DNA of 50,891 nucleotides, taken from contig JAAVDF010000039.1 of assembly GCA_014801945.1 (NCBI GenBank), positions 1 through 50,891 on the forward strand, in the 5' to 3' direction. The stretch comes from Bacteroides sp. Its GTDB lineage: Bacteria > Bacteroidota > Bacteroidia > Bacteroidales > Muribaculaceae. The position numbers and the translations under genes are program-made. The notes under the pieces are model-generated. The model saw only the letters and a list, made by a program, of their open reading frames with translations. It was not told the origin of the DNA and made no database searches. Shown here piece after piece: positions 1-7,716 of the stretch. Position 1 is the stretch's first letter. Each line of letters opens with the position of its first letter.

Positions 1-4
1 AAAA

Positions 5-202
5 TTGTAGGGACGCGGCGTGCCGCGTATGCCGGATGAAATACATCTGCTTAGGACTTCGACATGTAAGTTAGCTGTAACTTCGACTGTAAGTTGGGTA
101 TAACTTCAATTGTAAATTCGACTGTAAATTCGACTGTAAATTCGACTGTAACTTAGCTATAACTATTTCATTCGGCATACGCGGCACGCCGCGTCCCTAC
201 AA
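5..202. repeat. 198-bp REP/MITE-like element with 39-bp terminal inverted repeats
   Basis: Bases 5-43 and 164-202 are inverted copies of each other with one mismatch in 39. Each arm also folds on itself (ACGCGGC / GCCGCGT around a 2-base loop), like paired REP sequences. The 120 bases between the arms consist of degenerate 11-13 bp units; the clearest copies are the 12-mer CGACTGTAAATT at 119-130 and 131-142, with a variant at 143-154. There is no coding capacity and no obvious target-site duplication. It could be a non-autonomous mobile element or a strong bidirectional transcription/RNA-stability barrier. Confidence 0.75.
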
Positions 203-217
203 GCCAAAATATGGACT

Positions 218-260
218 GATTGGCAGATGTTTCGCGAAACATCTGCCAATCATTTTTTAG
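218..260 (+). terminator. Rho-independent terminator (perfect 34-bp palindrome)
   Basis: Bases 218-251 form a perfect palindrome: a 15-base stem around CGCG, followed by ATTTTTTAG. The T-run is on the plus strand, so it best fits the end of a rightward gene lying before the window. Confidence 0.7.
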
Positions 261-279
261 ATCCCAATTAATTCAATAG

Positions 280-323
280 GAGAATAGGGGTGTCATGAAT
301 TGCTTCATGACACCCCTATTCTC
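280..323. terminator. Hairpin, probable bidirectional terminator
   Basis: A 20-base stem (280-299 with 304-323) closes a TTGC loop with no mismatch. The plus-strand side is followed by ATTTAGTTTATATA; the minus-strand side has a weak T-rich tail. It lies 150 bp past the stop of the leftward SusD gene and is the best candidate for its transcript end. Bases 324-473 are AT-rich and show nothing else. Confidence 0.55.
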
Positions 324-473
324 ATTTAGTTTATATATCCTTTTTAGTTTATATCCTTGGAATTTCAGTATATATATCCGGAATCTTCATATATCTCCGG
401 AATCTTCCGTTGAGCGACGATTATGATTCCTTTGATATTTATGATTCCTCTGATATTTCTGATTCCGATCAAA

Positions 474-2204
474 TTACTGACCTACGAGGACGGGATCGGC
501 AAGCTTATTGTAGATAAATTCTTTCTCAGGAATAGCCGCACGCCAACCCTCCATGAAAGTAGGCTCATACTTGGCTGCAACTGTCTTCGGATAAGATCCC
601 ATCTGGTCGAAGTCGCCGTCGAAAGTCTTGTATTCAATCACTTCATTCCAACGTTTGTAGTCGAACCAGTTGAAACCTTCACCCCAAAGCTCTATACGAC
701 GCTGAAGCTTCACTTCGTCAAGGAGGGCCTGACCTGTGCCGCTGAAGCTGTAGGAAGGATCGCGCTTGGCCATAAGTTCCTTCAGACAAGCCTGTGCGGT
801 AGCTTCGTCATTATTGTTGCATGCGGCCTCAGCCTCGATCAGGAGCATTTCGGCACTACGCATGTAGGGAACCCAGCATGAAGAATAGCCGTCAGGGAGA
901 CCTTGGAACTTGAACTGAGTTCCAAGTGCCAGACCATACTTGTTGAGCACGTAGATACCCTTGTTATCTTCGGGACGATTGGCCTGAAGAGTGGCTGAAT
1001 TACCATAATCTTGGATGAACTGCCACATGGCGAGATTCTTACCCTTGGGTGATGTTCCCGATCCGGTGATGGACACGAGTGCGCGCTGCTGTGAGTAGAG
1101 ATCGGCACTGAAGAAATCTTCCGCGGTCACGCCATACTTTTCAGCGAGATCGGGAGCGTGCTGTACGGTCAGAGGTCCGAAGTAGAGTTTCGAACGCACG
1201 TCCGAAGCCTTCAGATGTTTGTAGAGCTGATAGTCCATCGTATAGGTGTAGCCCCATTTCACTGAAGAATAGTGGCCGTTGCAGGCGTAGTGTGCGCCGA
1301 AGTTCCAGTAATATACTCCCAGATAGTCCATGACGGGTGACCACATGGTTTCGGAAGTAACGGTAGAGAAGCCGTTCAGGTAGTCCTCTCCCTGCATGAT
1401 GGGATAATTCTGGCGTGCGGCGTGAGCCATCTCCTGTGCGGTCTTATAGTCGTTCTTGAGAAGGGCGAGACGGGCGAGGAGACCGCGGGCCACATCCTCA
1501 TTTACCATAAAGAGCTCTTCGCTTGAACGCTTCTTGCTTGTCTTCTCGAAGCAACGGATGGCCTCTTTGAGATCGGCGTAGAGCTGATCATAGACCTCAT
1601 TGCATGTGTTCAAGGGATGTTCATTCGCTTCACCGGCACGCAGACGGAGCACGAGACAGTATTTCTCACCGTTGTCCGAGTCAATCCAGCGGGGAGCATG
1701 AACCTGCATGAGGCGGGTATAGCAATGGGCACGCATAGTCAGCGCGCTTGCCTTGAGCCAGAGCTCTACGCTATCATCCGGATCTTCTGCCATACCGTCG
1801 AGAATCGTATTGGCAGCACCGATGATCGAGTAACAGTAACGGTACATCCAGATGGTCCACCATCCACCTGACGAACGGCGGAAGTTGTTGGGGGTAATAC
1901 CCGTAGCCATGTAGTAGGTGGTTTCACAGGGGTTGGCATCAGGGCCGAGACCCTCACCGTATATGGTAGCGAGATATGTCTCACCCGAAACATTGAGGTT
2001 ACCGTTTTTCAGATCGTCGTACTGGGTCTGCATCTGGCGGAAAAGACCCATGACAGTTGCCACTGCGGCATTTTCGTCATGCTTGACGGTCTCAATCGAG
2101 GTATCGGTAAGCGGGGCTTGGTCCAGATAGCTGTCGCTACACGAAACAAGGGCGGGTGCCATCATCGTGGCAACAAGACCTCCGATAATATATTTATTTT
2201 TCAT
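474..2204 (-). CDS. SusD/RagB-family outer-membrane nutrient-binding lipoprotein
   Basis: A 576-aa surface lipoprotein that would cap the SusC-like pore encoded just upstream and capture the ligand. The N-terminus is a lipoprotein signal with the lipobox ending at Cys22 (ALVSC), followed by the family-typical SDSYLDQAPLT. The body is helix-rich with TPR-like segments, and the C-terminal half has the family pattern of Glu/Leu-rich helices (RSAEMLLIEAEAA) and a final RRIELWGEGFNWFDYKRW block. It follows the SusC gene by 28 bp, so the two form one transcript. No glycosidase, protease or sensor is linked, so the ligand (glycan or peptide) cannot be inferred. Confidence 0.93.
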   Translation of the reverse strand: MKNKYIIGGLVATMMAPALVSCSDSYLDQAPLTDTSIETVKHDENAAVATVMGLFRQMQTQYDDLKNGNLNVSGETYLATIYGEGLGPDANPCETTYYMATGITPNNFRRSSGGWWTIWMYRYCYSIIGAANTILDGMAEDPDDSVELWLKASALTMRAHCYTRLMQVHAPRWIDSDNGEKYCLVLRLRAGEANEHPLNTCNEVYDQLYADLKEAIRCFEKTSKKRSSEELFMVNEDVARGLLARLALLKNDYKTAQEMAHAARQNYPIMQGEDYLNGFSTVTSETMWSPVMDYLGVYYWNFGAHYACNGHYSSVKWGYTYTMDYQLYKHLKASDVRSKLYFGPLTVQHAPDLAEKYGVTAEDFFSADLYSQQRALVSITGSGTSPKGKNLAMWQFIQDYGNSATLQANRPEDNKGIYVLNKYGLALGTQFKFQGLPDGYSSCWVPYMRSAEMLLIEAEAACNNNDEATAQACLKELMAKRDPSYSFSGTGQALLDEVKLQRRIELWGEGFNWFDYKRWNEVIEYKTFDGDFDQMGSYPKTVAAKYEPTFMEGWRAAIPEKEFIYNKLADPVLVGQ

Positions 2205-2232
2205 ACTCTTTTGATTCTTTGATTATAGACTT

Positions 2233-5200
2233 TTAGAAACGTGCTGTGATCTCGAAAGAATAAACTCGTGAGGGAACAAAGTAGTCGCCCTGTCCACCTG
2301 CATAGCTGTAAGTCGGGTTCATACCGGAGCGCGCGGTTACGAGACAGACGTTGTCGATAGAGACTCCGGCAGTGATGCCGCGGAGACTGAGCGGAGCAAC
2401 CCATTTCTTGGGAAGATCATAGGAAATGTTGAGGTTCTTGAATGCGAGGTAGCTGCTTGAGGTAAGGAAACGGCTGCTCTGGGCATTCGTATCAGATCCT
2501 GTCGTATTGTTGATCTGCGGACGGATGTGCTTGTTGATGCGGTTTTCATCGGTGATACCCTCGGCCATTGAAGGAGTCCAAGCGTTAATGACCGCATCCT
2601 CGTGGATTGACTTGCCCGGGCTGGGAGTAAGCATACCGCGATACACACCGTCAAGAGTCTTACCGCCGAGGCTGTAAGTGAAGAGTGCGCCGAAGTAGAT
2701 TCCCTTCCATGAGAGGTTTGTACCGAATGAACCATAAACGGTCGGGAGCGATGTACCGCAGAACTCGTTTGAAGCATAGGAAGTCGCGGTTGTATAGTAT
2801 TTGTCGCCGATCTTCACGAGAGCACCTGCAGCTTCAGCCGTAGCGAGGTTGCTATCCCATTTTTCCTGATCAAATTCCCATACACCTGTTCCAAGACCGG
2901 TCTTTTCGTCAATGATTTCGCTCTGGAATTTGTGACAGTCATTGATCTCATAGAGTGACTTACCGGTGAGCATATCAGTTCCGGCCCACTTGGGCATGTA
3001 GAATTCATAACGGCTTTTACCTTCGATGAGCGCGCGGGGCGAATCGTAGATGTTTCCGGCAGGAAGCTTGGTGATCTTGTTGTCAATGAGAGTAGCGTCG
3101 ATGTGAGCTGTCCAGTTCAGATCCTTGTTGCGGATGATTTCGCCGCTGAACATGATTTCCCAACCACGGTTTCTCATGTTACCGACGTTCTGCCACTGCT
3201 TCATTGCTCCACCTTCAATGCTGGTTCCGTTTGAATAAGCCTGATCAACCTCATAAAGAAGGTCGGCATTCACGCGTGAGAAGAAACCGACAGAAGCGTT
3301 GAGACGACTGTTGAAGAAGCTGCCTTCCACCGCGAGGTCAAGAGTCTTGGTCGATTCCCAGTGCAGGAAGGGGTTACCCTTTGTGGTGGGGAACATGGTG
3401 GCATTTCCTCCGAGGGGGTGGTCACCCATTTCAAAGATGTCGAAAGCAGGATAGTCATCCTTGGTGTAGTCGTTACCGGCGGTACCGTAGGCTGCACGGA
3501 GCTTGAGGTTGCTGAGCCATGTAACTTCCTGAAGGAATTTTTCCTTGCTGATGATCCAGCTCGCACCTACACTCCAGAATGTACCCCAACGGCTGTCGCT
3601 GGAGAATCTGCTTGAACCGTCGCGCGAAAGGCTCGCCTCAAAGAAGTACTGGTTGTTCCAGTTGTAGCGGGCACGTCCCATGAACGTTTCAGTGCGGTAG
3701 CGGTAAGCTGACGCGTTGGTCGATTCGTTTGTGGTGAAGTTATTCAGATAGTAATTGTCGGCAAACACCTGATCCTTGTTTGTCACTCTTGAATAGTTAT
3801 AGTAACGGCCATAGTTCTCGTGATTGAGCATCACATCCACATGGTGCTGACCATAGTCATGCGCCCAGTTGATGATCTGGGAGAAGTTAGTGGATTCTTG
3901 GTTATAGAAATACTTGGCAAGACGACCGAATCCCTGAGCTGAACCGATCACGGAGCTTGAATAGTCGGTGCGCTCCCTGCGGTAGCGGTTCATTGTGCCC
4001 TTGATGGTGACATCGAATCCGTAAGGGAGGAGGATCGTAGCGTATGCATTACCGTCGATTGAAAGACGTTCGTAATAGTTATCGTTCTCGCGGATAGTGT
4101 AGCCCTTGTTGTTGGTAAAGGCTGAGTAACCTGCCATTGTATTCCAGATCGGCTTACCGAATTCATCGCGGAGAAGCTTACCGGTGGCCCAGTCATGTGC
4201 ATAGTAGGGAAGACCCGGAGCTATGCCCTGATATGACATGGCGTTTGAGGTAGATGAAAGGTTGTCGGAGTCGAACTGAGGCTGGTTTGATTTAACGGCA
4301 GCACCGGTGAGACCGACACCGAAACGGAGGAATTTCACAGGATTGAAATCGGCGCGCAGACGTGCGGTCAGACGCTCGAAGTCTGTCTTGAGGAGATAAC
4401 CCTGCTCCTTGACGTAGCCGACAGATCCGAATACGTTGAATTTTTCAGAAGCACCCGTACCGCTGATGTTGTATTCCTGACGGTGACCGTTGCGTGAGAT
4501 TGCGTCCCACCAGTCTGTGTCATTGTAATCAGAGAGGGGGTTGGCTGTGATTCGGCCATTGGCATCGAATACGCTTGCTCCGGAACCAGAACCGTCGGCG
4601 GGAGCATTGCCGTAGAGGTTGAGGACACCTGCGTCAGAGAAGAAGTTGTTTACGGTCTCCGTGAAAGCGTCGGCATACTCATAGCCGTTGGACACCTTAC
4701 CGTTGACGAGACCCTGAAGCATAGCCTCGTTCCAGCGGTTGTAACCGAGACGCTTGTATTCGGGGAGTGCGCGCTGATAAATACCCTGACGGACTTTGGC
4801 AGTCACTTCAACGCGACCGTCGCCCTTGGCGCGCTTGGTGGTGATGAGCACGACACCGTTCGCACCCTTCGAACCGTAGAGCGCGCAGGATGCCGCATCC
4901 TTGAGCACCGAGATATTCTCGACGTCGTTGGGATTGATGTCGCTGTATTGACCGTTCCAGACCACACCATCGACAACGTAGAGGGGATTGGTGGTACCGT
5001 TCACGGAGTTGATACCGCGGATAAGGATTGAGGGGGAGTCACCGGGGGCGCCGGTCGAACCGTTGACCTGAACGCCGGGCGCCATACCTTCGAGTGCGGA
5101 TGTCACGGAAGTCACGGGACGACGCTCGATCTCTTTGTCGCTGATGACGGATACCGAACCGGTCAGTGATTCTTTGGTAGCTGTACCGAATGCAACCACG

Positions 5201-5511
5201 ACAACCTCATCGAGATTCTCTGATGAAGTGGTCATCTGGATGTGCATCTTACCGGTGGTGATAGGTACTTCAACTGTCTCCATGCCGACGTATGACACGA
5301 TGAGCGTTGTAGCATTGTCGGGAGCTTTGATTGAAAACTCACCATTGAGATCTGTAGATGCTCCTATCTTTGTTCCCTTTACAAAAATAGAGGCTCCAAT
5401 GATTGGCTCATTGTCGGAAGCATCTGTAACGACACCTTGAACTGTCTTTGCTACTGCAGCTGAGCAGAATAGCGCAAGACACGTCAGGAATAACAATAGA
5501 CGTTGCTTCAT
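2233..5511 (-). CDS. SusC/RagA-family TonB-dependent outer-membrane transporter
   Basis: A 1092-aa TonB-dependent transporter. Order of parts: signal peptide (residues 1-21), carboxypeptidase-regulatory-like beta-sandwich (about 23-100, with GVVTDASDNEPIIGAS and VSYVGMETVEVP), TonB-box-like LDEVVVVAFG near 98-108, plug domain with the SusC signature VLKDAASCALYGSKGANGVVLITTK (described here in overlapping parts), then a 22-strand barrel ending in aromatic Phe (ITARF). The length is normal for the family. It is first in a two-gene operon with the SusD-like gene. A promoter-like element lies about 330 nt upstream, giving an unusually long leader. Substrate unknown. Confidence 0.95.
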   Translation of the reverse strand: MKQRLLLFLTCLALFCSAAVAKTVQGVVTDASDNEPIIGASIFVKGTKIGASTDLNGEFSIKAPDNATTLIVSYVGMETVEVPITTGKMHIQMTTSSENLDEVVVVAFGTATKESLTGSVSVISDKEIERRPVTSVTSALEGMAPGVQVNGSTGAPGDSPSILIRGINSVNGTTNPLYVVDGVVWNGQYSDINPNDVENISVLKDAASCALYGSKGANGVVLITTKRAKGDGRVEVTAKVRQGIYQRALPEYKRLGYNRWNEAMLQGLVNGKVSNGYEYADAFTETVNNFFSDAGVLNLYGNAPADGSGSGASVFDANGRITANPLSDYNDTDWWDAISRNGHRQEYNISGTGASEKFNVFGSVGYVKEQGYLLKTDFERLTARLRADFNPVKFLRFGVGLTGAAVKSNQPQFDSDNLSSTSNAMSYQGIAPGLPYYAHDWATGKLLRDEFGKPIWNTMAGYSAFTNNKGYTIRENDNYYERLSIDGNAYATILLPYGFDVTIKGTMNRYRRERTDYSSSVIGSAQGFGRLAKYFYNQESTNFSQIINWAHDYGQHHVDVMLNHENYGRYYNYSRVTNKDQVFADNYYLNNFTTNESTNASAYRYRTETFMGRARYNWNNQYFFEASLSRDGSSRFSSDSRWGTFWSVGASWIISKEKFLQEVTWLSNLKLRAAYGTAGNDYTKDDYPAFDIFEMGDHPLGGNATMFPTTKGNPFLHWESTKTLDLAVEGSFFNSRLNASVGFFSRVNADLLYEVDQAYSNGTSIEGGAMKQWQNVGNMRNRGWEIMFSGEIIRNKDLNWTAHIDATLIDNKITKLPAGNIYDSPRALIEGKSRYEFYMPKWAGTDMLTGKSLYEINDCHKFQSEIIDEKTGLGTGVWEFDQEKWDSNLATAEAAGALVKIGDKYYTTATSYASNEFCGTSLPTVYGSFGTNLSWKGIYFGALFTYSLGGKTLDGVYRGMLTPSPGKSIHEDAVINAWTPSMAEGITDENRINKHIRPQINNTTGSDTNAQSSRFLTSSSYLAFKNLNISYDLPKKWVAPLSLRGITAGVSIDNVCLVTARSGMNPTYSYAGGQGDYFVPSRVYSFEITARF

Positions 5512-5845
5512 AATTGTGATAAAATTGATTGATAATTATAAATGATTTTCCTATCCTGATAATAATTGTAGAAGCAGACCGCTGTCTGCATGGGTTCATG
5601 GCACTGATTGAATATGTCTGCCGGGGTTAACGGCAGTTTTCCCGATTGGAGAAAGGAAGATCGTATTACTTAACTACAAGGTATGAAAGCTCCGGTCCGC
5701 TTTCGGAACATCCATCCGTAGATAACCATCTATTATCCTCCCATTTCTGCCATCAGAGAGGGCTGAAGCATCGCTCAACTACCTCAAATGGCCTTCTGTT
5801 TTGAAATTTTAATTCTTTATAATATATTAGCATGATTTGATTTCG
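5512..5845 (-). promoter_or_regulatory. Long structured 5' leader of the susC-like gene
   Basis: This 330-nt stretch has no plausible gene. On the transcribed minus strand it holds two hairpins: GCAGAC/GTCTGC around a tetraloop (5574-5589) and CTGCCG/CGGCAG (5618-5636). Its length and structure suggest post-transcriptional control of the SusC/SusD pair. No known riboswitch class was recognised. Confidence 0.4.
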
Positions 5846-5879
5846 CAAAGTTACATATTTTTATGAAAAAACGAACAAA
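5846..5879 (-). promoter_or_regulatory. Bacteroidetes-type promoter for the susC/susD operon
   Basis: Minus strand: TTTG at 5879-5876, 22 bases, then TAACTTTG at 5853-5846. This fits the Bacteroidetes -33 TTTG / -7 TAnnTTTG consensus with slightly long spacing. Transcription should start near 5839. The rest of the 5512-6376 gap (5880-6290) is AT-rich with no convincing gene. Confidence 0.65.
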
Positions 5880-6294
5880 TGGACGAAAAAAATGCAAAAA
5901 TAGCTAAAATAAGGTATTCAGACTATTTCATTGACATTCCTGTCGTATCTTATGCCGGTCAGCTTCTATTTCCGACAGAAAATTATCCTGACAGACTGCT
6001 CGGTCAGCTTCAGCATATTCATTCATATCTGCACGCAAGATATGCATTCCGATTTCAGTTGAAATTTACATACCTTGTAAATAAGTAAAGTGATTCAACA
6101 ATGGACAATCCGGATATGAGCCATAAATCATAATATTCTATAGATCAGAACTATATATTTATACCAATTGAGCAAACGAAATAACAGGAATCGGGACGGA
6201 CGGGGATGAAAGGTGTATATAGAGGGGATGTCGAGGGGACAAATTGAATATTTAAAATAAAAATACGTGATTAGGATTATCAAATAAAGTAAGT

Positions 6295-6302
6295 TATATT
6301 TG
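6295..6302 (+). promoter_or_regulatory. -7 promoter element of tadA
   Basis: TATATTTG matches TAnnTTTG exactly. A poor -33 candidate (TTAG, 6271-6274) lies 20 bases upstream. The leader to the tadA start is about 65 nt. Confidence 0.5.
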
Positions 6303-6376
6303 CATCGAGATTACCGGTCTCTCCATGTATTAAACCAATCTCAGACATTTCAACGAACCGTCAATCTATTAACTCT

Positions 6377-6829
6377 ATGACTCAACAGGAAACAGACGAA
6401 AAATATATGCGCATGGCTCTTTCCGAGGCACGTGAGGCTCTTGAGCGCGATGAAGTGCCCATCGGAGCTGTCATCGTATCGCCGCGCGGAATGGTGATCG
6501 GTCGTGGCCACAATCTTACCGAGGCGTTGTCCGACGTGTCTGCTCATGCAGAAATGCAAGCTATCACCGCTGCTGCCCAGACGCTTGGAGGGAAGTATCT
6601 TCAGGACTGCACACTCTACGTGACTGTCGAGCCATGCCTGATGTGTGCCGGAGCGATAGGCTGGGCGCAGATCAGCCGTATAGTATATGGTGCGCCGGAT
6701 GACAAACGCGGTTATCACACCTTCACCTCGCGCACGCCCTTCCATCCACGCGCCTCAGTCACTCCGGGAGTGCTGGCCGAAGAATGTGCAGACCTTATGC
6801 GCACATTTTTCAAAGCAAAACGTTATTAA
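6377..6829 (+). CDS. tadA: tRNA-specific adenosine deaminase TadA
   Basis: A 150-aa cytidine/deoxycytidylate-deaminase-fold protein. It deaminates wobble adenosine 34 to inosine, classically in tRNA-Arg(ACG). Zinc ligands and catalytic acid are visible: H57-A-E59 and PCLMC with C87 and C90. Family marks include the N-terminal YMRMALSEAREA helix, the VPIGAVIV strand and RIVYGAPDDKRG. The length is standard and the ATG is the only sensible start. It precedes a sirtuin gene in the same direction (36 bp gap). Confidence 0.93.
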   Translation: MTQQETDEKYMRMALSEAREALERDEVPIGAVIVSPRGMVIGRGHNLTEALSDVSAHAEMQAITAAAQTLGGKYLQDCTLYVTVEPCLMCAGAIGWAQISRIVYGAPDDKRGYHTFTSRTPFHPRASVTPGVLAEECADLMRTFFKAKRY

Positions 6830-6865
6830 TTTAATTAATGCATGATGCATTATAAATTTTGAACT

Positions 6866-7579
6866 ATGAATCATGAATTAAATAAAAAGCCTAAACTTGT
6901 CATTTCATCCGGCGCAGGAATTTCTGCCGAGTCGGGGATCTCGACATTCCGCGACGCCGACGGTCTGTGGGAAAACTATCCCGTGATGGACGTATGCAGT
7001 GCCGACGGTTTCGCACGCAATCCCGCTCTCGTCCATCAGTTCTACAACGAACGCCGCAAAGGTTTGATGAAATGTCAGCCCAACGCCGCTCATAAAGCAC
7101 TTGTGGAGCTTGAGAAGTGGTATGACGTATATGTCATCACCCAAAACGTAGATAACCTCCACGAACGTGCCGGCAGTTCAAAGATACTCCATCTCCACGG
7201 CGAACTGATGAAGGTCCGCTCCATGCGCGACGAGACACGTGTCTATACCCTCGATGAAGAACATCTGGAGACATCGCCAGACACGCGCGACAGCTACGGC
7301 GATCCCATCCGTCCCCACATCGTGTTCTTTCAGGAGGCTGTCCCCAACATCGAACGTGCCATCGAGTGGGCACACGAGGCCGACATCTTCGCCGTCATCG
7401 GCACGTCGCTCGTGGTCTATCCCGCCGCAAGCCTGCTCCACTACGTCCGTCCGGGTGTCCCCGTCTATTATATAGACCCGCGCCCCGCAGCCGTTCCGCC
7501 CAGTGTCCACGTAATCCCCAAACCGGCCACGACAGGTGTCGCAGAGCTTGTCGAGCTGCTTCGTCCGCGTGAAGTGTGA
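6866..7579 (+). CDS. cobB: CobB-type NAD-dependent protein deacylase (sirtuin), zinc cysteines absent
   Basis: A 237-aa sirtuin that removes acyl groups from lysine using NAD+. Visible motifs: GAGISAESGISTFRD (16-30), QNVDNLHERAG (93-103), catalytic His111 in LHLHGEL, and GTSLVVYPAASL near the C-terminus. Tyr60 and Arg63 in FYNERR match the class III signature that favours succinyl/malonyl-lysine. The four zinc-binding cysteines of the small domain are missing: the only cysteines are at 44 and 70, and the segment after HGEL is short and acidic. The fold may be zinc-independent. Confidence 0.88.
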   Translation: MNHELNKKPKLVISSGAGISAESGISTFRDADGLWENYPVMDVCSADGFARNPALVHQFYNERRKGLMKCQPNAAHKALVELEKWYDVYVITQNVDNLHERAGSSKILHLHGELMKVRSMRDETRVYTLDEEHLETSPDTRDSYGDPIRPHIVFFQEAVPNIERAIEWAHEADIFAVIGTSLVVYPAASLLHYVRPGVPVYYIDPRPAAVPPSVHVIPKPATTGVAELVELLRPREV

Positions 7580-7619
7580 TAAATTGTTAAAGCATTAACA
7601 CATATTTAATATAATTTTT

Positions 7620-7627
7620 TACCTTTG
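7620..7627 (+). promoter_or_regulatory. -7 promoter element of topA
   Basis: TACCTTTG matches TAnnTTTG and follows an AT-rich run. No clear -33 TTTG at the usual spacing. Confidence 0.5.
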
Positions 7628-7716
7628 CGGTCTGAAAAGAGAAACATGGCCTAACTGCCTGACTCGTACCACTCGCCGGACGTCGCTGATTGCCCGGCAT
7701 CCACCTAAGTAAAAAT

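Noticed and set aside
61-163. Tandem 12-bp repeats considered as a CRISPR array
   Set aside because: Units are too short and contiguous with no spacers; no cas genes in the window.
5879-6088. 69-aa plus-strand frame in the susC-tadA gap
   Set aside because: AT-rich, no promoter or family resemblance, starts at the edge of the susC promoter; probably chance.
7690-7716. TTG start for topA at 7690
   Set aside because: The ATG at 7717 gives the conserved N-terminus; the extra nine residues have no family support.
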